Part shown: piece by piece, positions 25,101-37,119 of the stretch | Layout of the letters: every line of letters begins with the position of its first letter | Numbering within the stretch: the stretch's first letter is position 1 | Assembly (NCBI RefSeq): GCF_030445035.2 | Contig: NC_080680.1 | Span: forward strand, 95,795,157-95,859,156 | DNA length: 64,000 nt | Direction: 5' to 3' | Origin: Dasypus novemcinctus | Taxonomy: Eukaryota; Chordata; Mammalia; Cingulata; Dasypodidae | The notes under the pieces: model-generated | Told to the model about the DNA's origin: nothing | What the model saw: the letters and a program-made list of their open reading frames with translations, nothing else | Database searches by the model: none | Program-made: the position numbers and the translations under genes

Positions 25101-26735
25101 TCAATATTGCATTCCTTGTTTTACCTGAGTAATAATTCATTGTATGTAAATACAACAATTTGCTTATCCATTTATCTGTTGAAGGGCTTTGGCTTGATCC
25201 CAGCTTTTGGCAATAATGAATAATGCCACTATGAACACTGTTGTGCATATATCTATTTGTGTACCTGCTTTCAGTTCTTCTGGGTATATACCCACCTGTG
25301 GGTTTACTGGATCATATGGCGATTCTATAGTTAGCTTCCTGAGGAACCTCCAAACTGTCCTCTACAATGTCTTCACCATTCTACATTCCCACCATCAGTG
25401 GGTTCTCATTCCCATTCATCCACATCCTCTCCAAAACCTGTAGCCTTCTGTTTTTTAACTAGTCACCAGTCTAATGGGTGTGAGAAAATATCTTATTATA
25501 GTTTTGATTTGCATTTCCCTAATAGCTAATGACGTTGAACATCTTTTCATGTGATTTTTAGCCATTGTATTTCTTCTCTGGAAAAGTATCTATTCAAATC
25601 ACTTGCCCAATTTAAAATGGGTTGTTTGTCATTTTATTTTCAAGGATTAGCTCCTATCAGATCTATGGTTGCCAAATATTTTCTCCAATTGAGTAGGCCA
25701 CCTTTTCACTTTTTAGACAAATTCCTTTGAGGTGAAAAAGTTTTAATTTTGAGGAGGTTCCATTTACCTATTTTTTTCTTTCATTGCTCTAGCTTTGGGT
25801 GTAAAGTTCATTAAACCATTGCCTACTATAATACCTCCATTATCTTCCAGGAGCTTTAGGACCTTGGCTCTTATATTTAGATATGATCCATCTTTAATTA
25901 ATTTTTGTATAAGGCATGAGATGGTGATCCTCTCTCATTCTTTTGGAAATGGATATCCAGTTCTCTAAGCATCATTTGTTGAAGAGGCCATTCTCTCCCA
26001 CTTGAGTGGGCTTGTTGGCTTTGTTGAATATCATTTGACCATATATGTGAAGATCTATATCAGAACTCGTACTATGGTACCATTGGTCAGTGTGTCTATC
26101 CTTATGCCAATACCTGCAGTTTAGAATACTGTAGCCTTATAGTATGTTTTAAAGTCAGGTAGTGTGATTCCTCCAATTTCTTCTTTCTTTTTCAATATAT
26201 CTTTGTCAATTCAGGGTCCCTTGCCCTGCCAAATAAATTTCATAATTAGATTTTCCAATTCAGTAAAAATGCTGTTGTAATTTTGATCTGTAGACTAGTT
26301 TGAGTAGGAAGATATCTTAATGATGTTTAGTCTTTCAATCCATGAACAGGGAATGTTTCTCCATTTATTTAGGTGTTCTTTGATTTCCTTTAACAATGTT
26401 GTGTAGTCTCCTATGTCTGATTCCTTTACATCTTTAGTTAAGTGCATTCCTAAGATTTTGATACACTCCTTATTATGCATTTAATATTTTTAGAATCAGT
26501 ATTGATTTCATTTCTCATTTCTGATATTAGTAATTAACTTCTCTTTATCTTCTATTGGTAGAAGTTTATTATTTTATTGATATTTTCAGAGTACCAGTTT
26601 TTGGTTTCATTAATTTTTCTCTGTTGATTTTCTATTTCCTATTCATTGATTTGTGCCCTGATTATTTCTACTTTTGTGTTTAACTTGGGTTTATGTTACT
26701 CTTCTTTTTTTCTTTTCTAGAGTCTTAGGGCTAAA
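22146..26735 (-). mobile_element. Antisense L1: long 3' UTR joined to ORF2 3' sequence (copy C)
   Basis: The same 3' sequence as copy B runs from 22,146 to about 24,985 and continues without a break into antisense L1 ORF2-region sequence: 'tcttctgggtatatacccacctg', 'cagtgggttctcattcccattcatcc', 'gcatcatttgttgaagaggcc'. The minus-strand frame at 26,295-26,480 gives ORF2 residues (NKWRNIPCSWIERLNIIK). After about 26,490 an ORF2 segment from further upstream follows directly, so there is an internal deletion. This copy is the evidence that the widespread noncoding repeat is an L1 3' UTR. Confidence 0.75.
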
Positions 26736-27015
26736 GCAGACTTACTTTACGGTTGGCCTTTCTGGAATCTCAAATAAATTATCAGGCTATCTAACAAAGT
26801 CTCTTCATTCCAGCTATTTAAAAGTCTCCTGCTAGCTGTTGTCTACCAGCCATAGCAAAGTCTTGCCCTACCCATGTGCATGTTAGTATTATCCAAAGAC
26901 TCAAGGGCATATCTATGCATATTTCTTTGCTTTCTTACCTGTACAGCTTGCCTAAGATAAGTAAATTGATTTCTCTATGTCTCAATTTCCTTCTCTGTGA
27001 AATGGTAACCAGCAT
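26736..27015 (+). repeat. Short unique stretch with MIR-like core
   Basis: 'gcttgcctaagataagtaaattgatttctctatgtctcaatttccttctctgtgaaatgg...' at about 26,945-27,005 matches a diverged sense MIR core. The remainder shows no gene. Confidence 0.45.
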
Positions 27016-28620
27016 GTAAATGTATTACCTTCCCCCCAGCACAGGACCGAGATATTGCTCCCTAGCACCAGCTGACGACGAAACTAGAAAAAGACCTTGA
27101 ATACAAGGGTCAACTCAGACTAGCAGAATATCTCAACCTACAAGTAATATCAGGTGCTAAAAACTGCTTTTAGACCTTTGATAAAAGTGGGAAATGGAAA
27201 GGAAAAATGAGTTTATATGGCTATGAGTCTCCAAAAAAGAGTTGGGCAGTCATCAGAGGGGTAATCTTTACGTATGCCTCAGCAGGGTACCAGAGACAGC
27301 CAAAGTAGGTAGAAACCCAGGTAATGGTTCTCCTGAGGGCTACAGAGACCCACAGGTTCTATGGTCATGGCAGATTGCTCTGGAGTTCAGGGCCATGTCA
27401 GGTGGCCCTACTTTGGAATTTGTGTTCCTGAGTGTGATGGAGTTGGACTCAGATATGACCTTTCTACACATGCCTCTTCTGTTACTTTTACTGGACCTGT
27501 GGTTGGTGTTTGGGTTGGTGTATACTCAGAAGACCTGAATCTCTGGACTGTCCATGTGACAGCCAGGCCCTGAGCTTCAGCAAACTTGCAACTCCTACCC
27601 TCTGGCTTATCGGACTTACCCTAGCCAGCTAACAGGGAGTGAAGAAAATCAACCACCATACCAGGGAGCCAAGAGTGCTTATAACTGCAAGCAGGAGAAT
27701 TGCACCCATCATTCATGTGGAATCTAAGCATGCTCTTTTCTTTTTTTTTAAGGTTTATTTTTATTTATTTAATTCCCCTCCCCCGGTTGTCTGTTTTCTG
27801 TGTCTTTTTGCTGCGTCTTGTTTCTTTGTCCGCTTCTGTTGTCATCAGCCGCACGGGAAGTGTGGGGGGCGCCATTCCTCGGCAGGCTGCTCCCTCCTTC
27901 ACGCTGGGTGGTTCTCCTTATGGGTGCACTCCTTGCGCGTGGGGCTCCCCTACGCGGGAGACACCCCTGTGTAGCAGGGCACTCCTTGCGCGCATCAGCA
28001 CTGCTCAGGGGCCAGCTCCACACGGGTCAAGGAGGCCCGGGGCTTGAACAGCGGACCTCCCATGTGGTAGACGGACGCCCTAACCACTGGGCCAAAGTCC
28101 GTTTCCCTAAGCACGCTCTTAATGTGGAGGGGAACTGGACTTAACCATCCCAGGTTCCACAGGATGGAGGAATAGAGTATGGATTAGAGTGGACTTGCTG
28201 GTTTTCTGCTGGGGAACTATTGTGATTATTAAGAGAAGAAATTATAATATTGATGTGGAGAAAGTGGCCACAGTAGCTGCTGATGGTAGGGAGATGGAAG
28301 AAGAGATATGATGTGGGCACATTTTCAGGATTTGGAGTTGTCCTGGGTGTGCTGCAGGGATAGATGCTGGACATTGTGTGCCCTGCCATGGCCCACTGGG
28401 TGGAATGGGGGAGAGTATAGACTACAATGTAGACCACTGCCCACGTGGTGCAACAGTGCTCCAAAATGTATTCACCAGGTGCAGTGAATGTACCACGATG
28501 ATGGAAGAGTTTTTGATGTGGGAGGAGTGGAGTGAGGGGCCTGGGGGTATATAGGGACCTCATTTTTTTAAATGTAACATTTAAAAGAAAATAAAGAAGA
28601 AAAAATCTAAAACTAAAAAA
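27015..28620 (+). mobile_element. Sense xenarthran L1 3'-UTR copy, split by a DAS-SINE
   Basis: Runs in sense orientation from 'cagcacaggaccgagatattg' through 'gcctcagcagggtaccagaga' and 'atcaaccaccataccagggagcc' to 'gtatatagggacctcatttttttaaatgtaac' and an A-rich tail near 28,620. Interrupted at 27,738-28,107 by a younger SINE. Confidence 0.75.
27738..28107 (-). mobile_element. DAS-SINE (armadillo tRNA-derived SINE), 370 bp
   Basis: Read on the minus strand it begins 'gggaaacggactttggccc', with a tRNA-like A box (tggcccagtggttaggg) and B box (gttcaagcccc), then 'ctgatgcgcgcaaggagtg' and a tail that appears as the T-rich tract at 27,738-27,770. Perfectly placed target repeats taagcatgctctt (27725-27737) and taagcacgctctt (28108-28120) differ at one base. 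DAS-SINEs are known as an abundant armadillo-specific family, described as tRNA-Ala derived. Their RNA is made by pol III and they are mobilised by L1. CpG-rich and little decayed, so relatively young. Confidence 0.92.
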
Positions 28621-28973
28621 AAGTAATGCAGAGACGTGGTTTACTTTAAAAGTGTACTAGGGCTTGCTCTCATAAGCAGAGATAAACATTCAATAGATTT
28701 CAGTCATTGAACAAAGGCAAAAAGCAGGGTTTGTAAAGGAGGACAGTGAAAGAAGAAAAACAATCATACAAACCATTGAAAGCCAGTGTCTTAGTGCTCT
28801 CCTGATAATTTCCCATATTGAGCTTTTAATGAAATATGAATAACTGAGGGTTTAGCTTGAATGCTTGTACAAAGGTATGACTATTTCAAGTAATGCAGAC
28901 ACTTTCTGATAATTAAAAAATACTGGAAGGCCATTTGAATACATAAGAATACTTTTGAGGTTATACAATTGCA
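28621..28973. other. Intergenic DNA, no gene
   Basis: Nothing recognised on either strand. Confidence 0.4.
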
Positions 28974-29159
28974 GACCCAATTTATTTCTTATGATAACTT
29001 GTAGATATCATTTGTCTGAATTTAATTGGCCTATTCTGGAGGAAAAACACTTTGGAGGAAATTAAGGACCCAATTTATTTCTTATGGTAACTTGTAGATA
29101 ACATTTGCCTGAATTTAATTGGCCTATTTTGGAGGAAAAACACTTTGGAGGAAATTAAG
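28974..29159 (+). repeat. 93-bp direct tandem duplication (2 units)
   Basis: Unit 1 is 28,974-29,066 and unit 2 is 29,067-29,159, each starting gacccaatttatttctta and ending ggaggaaattaag. They differ at only four positions (substitutions), with no indels. The unit is not one of the repeats recognised elsewhere in the window. Confidence 0.9.
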
Positions 29160-29511
29160 GAAAATGGAACCAAACAAGAAGAGGGGACCCTTCCCGAAAT
29201 AGGGCGATGTTGGCAAAATTAATGTAATGCATGTTTGTTTTTATTTTTTTATACTGGCAAACAATGCAAATTAGTTATACCTTGAATTACATTATTAATT
29301 TGTCCTTCATGCTTTACAATTTATTTCCCATATTACTCATATGGACTATTTGCAACACTAATTTCCATGAGTAAAATGAAAAAGAAACACACTTTTGTAC
29401 ATTTTTTTACATCAAAGTTGTCCCTTGATGTCAGAGATCCTGCAATATTCATCACAGAATTCACAGAACCTATACTATAGGCTAAGAAATAAGTTTTTTG
29501 TTAATATGCAA

Positions 29512-29524
29512 CCCCCCCCCCCCC
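29512..29524 (+). repeat. C13 homopolymer
   Basis: Uninterrupted run of 13 cytosines followed by gaaataa. A likely length-variable site. Confidence 0.85.
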
Positions 29525-29599
29525 GAAATAAACTACAATATTACCCTGTACTTCATTGTGGTACTCAACATGGGTGTGTCGACATGCTCAAGGTCCATC

Positions 29600-29840
29600 T
29601 TCCATAAAATACTTGAAGCTCCAGAAGAGCAAAATGTGTGTTCTCTTGTTTGCCAGTCTATCCCTAATACCCACTATTATGCCCAGTATCAAGTTAGAAC
29701 TCAATAAACATTTGTGGAAAGAGGAAATAAAAGACTGAAAGAAGGAAAGTAGGGGAAGGAAAAATAATTAAATCACCAATAAATATTTATGGCATCTTAA
29801 TTATGCACTCATTACTGAGTTAGTGCAGGAAACAAATTTG
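29600..29840 (+). repeat. L2-like fragment(s)
   Basis: 'tgcccagtatcaagttagaactcaataaacatttgtgg' resembles an L2/MIR 3' end. A second possible fragment follows at about 29,770-29,840 ('aataaatatttatggcatc'). Confidence 0.4.
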
Positions 29841-30139
29841 GTGTAAAAAAGTCATTTCTCAGGGACTGTCACTTGATAAGCTGAAGAGGAGGTGAAGGAG
29901 AAGGAGGTGGGGATCATGAAGACTTCTCTTTCAGGAGGCAAAATGTTTTAAGCTAAAAGGATGAGTTTTAACCAAGTAGGTATGAGTTTGAGTTCTGGTA
30001 CAGCCATGAATTTGCTTTGGTTTCATCTTCTGTAAAATCGAATTTGATGTAGGCTATGGGTGGGGGCTGTTCATATTCTCATAGACAAACTGAGCTGTAT
30101 GTTTTCTGAGCAGCGCATTTGGGATAGTGAGAACTACAG

Positions 30140-30518
30140 CCCTGCCCTTAGTAACTATGACAACAACTCCAGTCCTGGAGAAAGTTTAACAATGCAAACT
30201 CTGTAAACTTTAAATATTCAGGGAAAATGCAAACCAATTGTGCTAAAAGCTTATCTAGAATATATGAACTCCATGTTAAAAGCTTACCTAAGATGTGGAA
30301 GATATATGCTAATTCAAGCCTGTTGAGCACGGAAACAAAGAACCATTTGGCCCTTCCTATGCATAATAGGAACTGAAAAATCTTGTTTGGGGCTCAGATT
30401 TTGGAATGAGAAGCTCTGAGCCCAGCTGGTCATAAATAAATCATTTTTTTCCCCCCAAAATCATTCCTGAGTCCTGGTCTTTCTATACACAAATAATTGA
30501 ACCTCTCGACTTCTACAT
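30140..30518 (+). repeat. ERV1-like 5' LTR (probable)
   Basis: Ends '...cctctcgacttctaca', preceded by a poly(A)-signal-like 'aataaatcattttttt' and a U5-like 'cctgagtcctggtcttt'. Directly downstream is a gammaretroviral-type primer site start. The 5' boundary is estimated and no second copy was found within the window. Confidence 0.45.
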
Positions 30519-30522
30519 TAAT

Positions 30523-30540
30523 GGGGGCTCTACTCAGACT
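30523..30540 (+). other. Degenerate primer-binding site, proline-tRNA type
   Basis: tgggggctctactcagac, four bases after the LTR end. The first nine bases match the start of the proline-tRNA primer site used by gammaretrovirus-like (ERV1) elements and the rest has decayed. Confidence 0.45.
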
Positions 30541-33500
30541 GCAAATGAAAGCCAGAGATGGTAACATTTTTCTGAGGAAGCCAGGAGAACTCAGATGAAC
30601 ACCAGTCTGGGTGCTCCTGGATTAAATTTAACCCAGAAAAGATGTGGGCTCCACCAGAATCTTCCCAACAAAAATCGAGGGCAATGGAAGATCTGAAAGA
30701 AAATTCTAGAAACGAAAAAGAACTCTGAACATGGAAGAAGGTAAGACTCCCAGGGGAAGCATAATCAGGAAAACCCTAGCTTTAATTGATAGGGTTGGAG
30801 GCTGATCACCTCCCAAGAGAACCCCAGTACCTCCAGAAATTTTGGGGGAAGCCATTTTCTTTAGGTCTGGAAAAAGGAGAAAAAAGGGGAAAAGCCTGAT
30901 GTTTTGGGTTTGTCTAACTGCATGTTTGAATCTGGTACTGGTCTCTTCTCCACTGAGGTAATAAAGGCTTAATTATAATAGGAAGGGATGTTTATAGGTT
31001 CGAGTCCTAACATCCTGAAAATTGGCCTGGATTTTGAAAAACTTGGTTACAGGAAAATAGATCAGCTTTTCTAGTGAAACTTGGTCTGGATGAAAAGTTA
31101 AACAGTGAAAAAAGGTCTAGCTGGAATCTTTTGTTGTGGTGCTGAATTGTGAATGAATTCACTTCATATCAGATGTTAATGTTAAGAGTTCTCTCTTTCT
31201 AAATTTTGTAATGGCTGCGGGGGCAGCTGTGCTGAAGAATACATGCATATATATATAGAACTTGTGGGTCAGATTAATGAGTTTTGTGCTTCTGTCTGTG
31301 TCAGCTCAATGTTAGTGTTGGAGTTGTGTGATTATGTGAAGTGGTAGAATTTGTTTGACCTGGAAACCTCCCTTGCCATGGCAAGGGGGTGAATTGATTA
31401 TGGGGCAAAACTGTGGATTCTGGATGTTTGCGCATGCTCTGCTGTCTTGTGTCTGGTCCTCCCCTTTGCAAAGGCTTGGGGGCCATCCATGTCTGTGTCA
31501 CACACCTGGGTTTGTTGGGGCTGGCCCCAGTCAGGATGGCTGGGTCCCCAGGAGGGATGCTGACTTTGAGTAGGTTATTTTGGCCCATTTTGGCAGAAAG
31601 CTGGAAAGGGGGGAGCGGTTTGCCCCTTTCCAGTGAGTCTACACCTTCTATTCATAAGCCGCATTCCTATTTGATCACTGTGCACCTGACTGCCTGAAAG
31701 CGGGGAGATGAAGGGAAATGCAGAGCAGGATCAAAATAAATGCAATAAAGTTCCCTCCCTAATGTGTTAAAGGCCAAAATAAATTTGCATTCTGCCCAGG
31801 TTCTGCTTTTCCAAATCTTTCTCTCCCTGTGAGACTATGTAGAAATGCTTTGAAATGTTTTAAAGGTGTAAACTTGTCCAAAGGAAGGAGGTTATTGCTT
31901 GGAAACAATAGACCCCTAATCACTTGATAGCCTTTTTAATGATCTGACTGGGAACTTCAGCAGTGGGGGTCATAAAACGACAGAGGAAAAAAAAAAAAAA
32001 GGATAAACCTCCACTTTAAAATCTGTATTTGGCTTTTGTCAGTTGCTGGCACCTAAGAATTCATGGTAAAAAGTAGTTTAAAAATGAAATCTTTAAATGC
32101 CAATACTCTCTTCATAGTGAGTTAAATGCATAACTTGCTGATGAGAATTTGTTCCATTACTAGGAAAAGGCAGAACTTCACAGACTTGTTACTAATAAAA
32201 TTCTTGTAACTTAATTAATAAAAGTATCCAATTTACTTTAAGGTTAAAACTTAACAAAAACTGTAACTAAGAGTTAAGATAATTTATAGATGCATTTACA
32301 TTATAAAACAGCAAAAAGATAATAACTGAAATTGTAACTGGTTGAATTTGGCCTGAAACTATTGTAAGTGTAAATTCTAAACTAATCTTACCTTCATTTA
32401 TGGTCACTTCAAGCCTAGCCTCACCCCTTGCCTTTACTTATGGTTATTTCATAATAGTTTCTGCCCTATAGCTCAGGGAAAAGCAAACATGAGACATCCC
32501 TGTGGCCTACTGGTATTAATAACCCTGCTTTCTCTCATGATTCCAAGTGGGAGCTAAATTGCTGCCTGGTGGAATTCTTAACCCTTGAGGTTAAACATCC
32601 ACTGGAGTTTTTTCATCTCCAAGGACTGAAAAATAAAGAAGGCCTCCTGCCTTGACTGTCAGGGTTCCTAAGAGTGGCAATTCATGAGAGAAACCAGTTC
32701 CCCTGAGGCTTTGATAGCTTTGGTAAATATACATAGAATTAGTCTTGTTGCTCATTCAAAATTCTGCTAAATTCTAAGTAAAATATAAAGTTCTGAAACA
32801 AAAGAAAATTGTGTTAAAGCATTGGGAATATTTTGGTACAAGCCATTAGTTAAGAAACAAAATTCTTGTGCAAAACTGCATGGTTATAGTGCAAATTAAG
32901 AAAAAACCTTTTAGAAATCTTCACTTATTTTGCAGTCACACTTGTTCTGTAAAAAAATGAAAGTTTTGAGTAACTAAGTTGTGTTTCTGTGTCAAATGAT
33001 TTATGTCTGCCTATTTGCCCAAATTGTTGGGGTTAAATATGCAGTTATATAAGTAAAATATATATCTAAAACCCAAATTAAACTAAACAGTATATAATAT
33101 AATGCAAATGATAAGTAACATCAAAGAGTTGTGTATCTGTGTCTAACTCTATTAGTGTCTGCCTATTTGCTCAGTGTATATCTCCATACACAGGTATAAT
33201 AATATCAAATTAACAAATGAAAATTCTTAAAAGAGCTCTATTCAAATTATCAAAAGTTAAATATCCAGTTATATAAGTGAATAAATATTCCTGGAGTCCA
33301 AATTAGACTAAGCAGGACGGGAAGGTCATATAGAAATCTGATTATAGGAACTATTGGAAAAGGGCCTTCTATTTACAAGAGCTTTGAGGACAGGATTAAG
33401 TGTGACAGATTAAACCTATTTACTAGGCTGGGGAATTAAGAATCAGTTTTCTCTCTAATTCCCCAGTTTAAACTTTTGACAGCCTTAAAATAAGGGTAGT

Positions 33501-34190
33501 TAGTGGTTCTGTTGCCAAATTTGTGTAAGTAAAGGAAGGTCCATAAAAGCTATGGAGAGATTTTTCCTGGATTATGATTAAACAAATTATGTGATTGTAA
33601 TGTGTTTCGAAAGCTAGTGGTCAGTGTACTTTTAAAAATTATTCAGTTTCAGAACTTAAACAAACAAAAGAGGTTTTAGCTGCCTGTAAAGAAAAGAAAG
33701 AAAACTATAATGGTTTCAATTTTATTTAGCTTGGGTATAATCTCCCTTAGTTTTTAAATCATCCATTAAATAAATTAACATTATATGTACAAAATCTTTG
33801 GAGTAATGAAAACTTTAAGTTCATGTTGATGAAATTAAGCTAAGGAAGAAAATTGTAGATATGCTCTCAAAGTAAACTTCTTTGGTTGGTAATTGTAATT
33901 TAAGAAGTTTATTTAAATGTAAGATAACTAGTCTATGTGGTTGCGATCAATTATAAAGAGTTTGTAAAAACATCTTCCAAACTGAAATGTTCAAATGATT
34001 CTATCTCTAGAAGTCATTGTTAACTAAAAACTGGAATTGGTATTGGTGGCAAAGAATAACTTCATGATAATAAAATCTATCTGAAGACCATTGAAAGGTG
34101 CATGTTTAAGTAAATGGTAATGAAAATTTATCTTGACTTTATTGGGAATCTTCTTTTTTCATTTTAACAATGAAAAATAGTTTTTTCCCC
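30541..34190 (+). mobile_element. Presumed ERV1 internal region, noncoding
   Basis: About 3.6 kb after the primer site with no surviving gag, pol or env frame. It holds an approximate internal direct duplication (about 32,970-33,090 versus 33,125-33,320, sharing 'gtctgcctatttgc' and 'cagttatataagt'). Which portion is truly ERV and which is unrelated flank cannot be separated by eye. Confidence 0.35.
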
Positions 34191-34194
34191 CCCT

Positions 34195-34600
34195 GGCTTT
34201 ATGGTGTGTACTCAATATTTTAAAAATCTGCAAGTCGATTTTTCAAAGCTGTTGTATGATTTTTATACCCAAAAACAGTGTATGGGAGTTCAAGGTCCTT
34301 GAAAATTTCACCAGCAGTTGATATGCTTGTGCTCTTTAACTTTAACATTCTAACGAGTACATATTGGTATCTTTCTAAGAAGTCTTTGCTTAACCCAGGA
34401 TCATAATTTTTTTTTCTCAAAATATATTCTTCTAGAAAACTTGTTATCTTAGATTTTAAATTTATGTGAATTATCCATTTCCAGTTCATTTTTTAATATA
34501 GTGCATGTTCTGTGTAGAATTCCATTTTGATGCATAAGGATATTCAATTCTTCCCAAGTCATTTGCTCATAAAATATATTTCTTCAACTTGTGTGGCTCT
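34195..34600 (-). mobile_element. Old antisense L1 3' fragment
   Basis: 'gtgtatgggagttcaaggtcc', 'agaagtctttgcttaacccaggat' and 'gaattatccatttccagttcat' are in the order of antisense mammalian-wide L1 sequence. The 89-codon minus-strand frame here is a shadow. Confidence 0.5.
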
Positions 34601-35320
34601 TGGATCCAGTCAACTATCACAGAGTAGCTCAGGAATGTTAATGTAATTATCCAAGAAAGATCTGTGGAAGATTTTTTGTCTGAAAGCTTGGAAGTCCTTG
34701 AATGCACAGAATAACACAAAGATTTTTAAGATTTTTGTAACAGCAGAAAAGCAATCTAAATGGGAAGGAACAAAGATAGGACAACATGAACAAACAATGA
34801 ACCCCATGGGCAGAAACATAGATGCAAAGGTTTTGGTTTAACAGGACCTCCTTGGACCAAAAAAGAAGAGGACAATCACCATGGCATAGTGACTATGTGG
34901 CCACCACTGTGGTGCTTTGAGAAAATGGGAATGCCACTCCAGCAGGATCAAAGGACACAGCATTAAATCACAGAATAAACTCAGACCTTGAAATCTAATG
35001 GGCTTTGTCCTGCAGGGTTTTGGACTTGCTCTGGACCCATGACCCCTTTTTCCCTTTCACCTTCTCATTCTGTTAATGAGAACATCTATCTCATACATGT
35101 CCACTATTGTAGTTTGGAAAGAGATAAGTTGTTTCCTAGGTTTCACAGGTTCACAGTTGAAAGTGAATTTTATTTTAATATGGGCCATAGCCATGAATGA
35201 TTTAGATTTTTGATGAACACTTGTTACTGACATGGTTTAAGGCTTCTAGGTTTTGGAGAAGTATATGTTTTTTGAATGTGATCACAACATGATTTTTAGA
35301 GATTTAGAGGACACAGTGTT
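34601..35320. other. Probable old repeat, not classified
   Basis: 'ctgcagggttttggacttgctctggaccc' and 'cacaggttcacagttgaaagtga' look like a medium-reiteration element but no family or ends can be stated. No gene. Confidence 0.35.
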
Positions 35321-35324
35321 ATGA

Positions 35325-35527
35325 ATTGAATTATATCCCCCATGAAGATATATCCAAGTCCTAATCCCTGGTCCTATAGATTGAACCCATTTTTAAATAA
35401 GATCTTCAATTAGCTAAGCAGAGACCAGCCTGAATCAGGGTGAGCCCTAATCCAATATGTTTGGAGTTCTTATTGGCAAGAAATTGTACTCAGTGGATAG
35501 GAGCCAAAGGCCATCTATAGCGGCTGT
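35325..35527 (+). repeat. Medium-reiteration repeat, 5' part
   Basis: 'gttatgaattgaattatatcccccatgaag' through 'gagccctaatccaatatg'. The same family starts at 63,866 at the window end. Probably LTR-type, family not resolved. Confidence 0.5.
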
Positions 35528-36180
35528 CTTAGTTTGCCACAGGCCTACCAATGCCAAGTACCAAAAATGGGTTAGGTTTTCTAATGGGAATTTTGTTTAG
35601 CATAAAAGTTTACAGTTCCAAGGCTGTGAAATGTCCACACCAAGACATCAACAGAGTTGCTTTCTCACCAAAATCAGGTACCAGTGAATTTGGTGTCCTG
35701 CTACATGGCTATCAGGCATATGGCAGGGCTTTCCTCCTCAGCCTTGAGCTGCTACTTGGCTCCAGTCCCTCAGGGGTTTCTTTTGGTGCCTCTGTGCTCT
35801 GCTGATTGCAGCTTCTGGAACCTGTCTCATCCTCTCAGTGCTTCTCCACCTTTGTGCTGCTGAAGGCTAACCTGGAGACCTCTCAGTAACATGGACAGGT
35901 CAAAATGGCATTCTAAGGGTTTGCCTGGCAGCCATCTTCTAAGTTCCACCCTCATCAAGCACTTGGGTGGCAACTGACCTCTAGACCTCACCCTCCAAGA
36001 ACATCTGGGTGATGGACACTTTCCCCAATCCCTGACATACAGTCTCAACCCCTGGACTGTGCCTTACTGAAGTAACTTAATCAAAAGTATCTACTTACAA
36101 GAGGTTTACACCCACAGTGGTGGATTAACTTTAAGAACATACTTTTCTGGGGTTCTTACATCTTCAAACCATCAGAATAT
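35528..36180 (-). repeat. Xenarthran medium-reiteration repeat, antisense
   Basis: Starts 'gctgtcttagtttgccacaggcc' and ends '...cttacatcttcaaaccatcag', an unbroken block of one element in minus orientation. The short open frames inside are not genes. Confidence 0.5.
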
Positions 36181-36840
36181 TCCTATAGAGCAAAGGGAGC
36201 ATGGTTATTAGGTTAAAGATACAATTAGCACCCTTGGGTCTTATAGATGTGGCTATAAATAAAATATTTCCTCCATTGTATAATGGTTTCAAAGACCAAT
36301 CAGCTATTCAACCAAGGTGGTGATGAAAGTTGCTCTAGAGATCCATTCCCCCACAAGATTTTTTAACAAGTAGCAAAACTAGCTGTTCAATCTTTTTCAA
36401 AACTCCAGAAAAGAGCTAAATGGTTACATTAACTGGATGAGTGTCAAATTAAGAAAATCCTCGTTAAGAAAAAAGTTTGAAACTCCAGGAATCTTTGCTG
36501 GCCCCTATCTTATCCCTGCCCCAGTGTGAGGTGGAGCATGCCTGTACTCTTTTTGTGAGTTACTGGCTCTATTCTGGAGGTGTTCTGGTGTAAGCATAGT
36601 AACCCCATAATGGGGTGCCTTTTTTTGGTGTCAATTATTGGGTGACAGATTGAAATACACAACGAGTATACTTGCATCTAGTTTGTCCTCCACAAAATTG
36701 TCTTGTTAGTAGAAGCAGTTGGGTACAGCTAAAACATTATTTAGCCTGCTTTGACTTATTTTTTCTTATAATGCTTCTACTAATAATCATACAATAGAGC
36801 ATCCTGGAGGTGACCAGAGTATATTTCAGAAGGATGAGAG
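36181..36840. other. Intergenic DNA, possibly old ERV sequence
   Basis: No gene or certain repeat. 'ccccagtgtgaggtggagcatgcctgtactctttttg' has an old-repeat look. Confidence 0.3.
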
Positions 36841-36844
36841 GGGC

Positions 36845-37118
36845 ATTGAGATTCCTGTAGCAGTGGGAATTCAAAAGGACATGAACACAAACAGTGGAAT
36901 ATTATTCACCCATAAAGATAATGAAGATCAGATACATACAACAAGGTTGATGATATTTGAAGACATCATGTTGAGTTAAACAAGTAAGAAACAAATGGAT
37001 AAATATTGCATAATCCTGATGACATGAAATATTTAGAATTTTCAAATGTATAACATTCAAAACTAGAATACAGAATAAGAGCAGCTGGGTGGGGAAGAAA
37101 ATGAAGAGATAATGCTTA
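36845..37118 (+). mobile_element. Sense L1 3' fragment
   Basis: 'ggaatattattcacccataaagataatgaag' and 'agacatcatgttgagttaaacaag' are diverged ORF2 C-terminal and 3' UTR sequence. Confidence 0.55.
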
Positions 37119-37119
37119 A

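Noticed and set aside
28010-28107. tRNA gene (A and B box on the minus strand)
   Set aside because: It is the tRNA-derived head of a DAS-SINE with target duplications, not a functional tRNA gene.
27700-28144. Several 84-115-codon frames on both strands
   Set aside because: They come from the GC-rich DAS-SINE body, which is noncoding.
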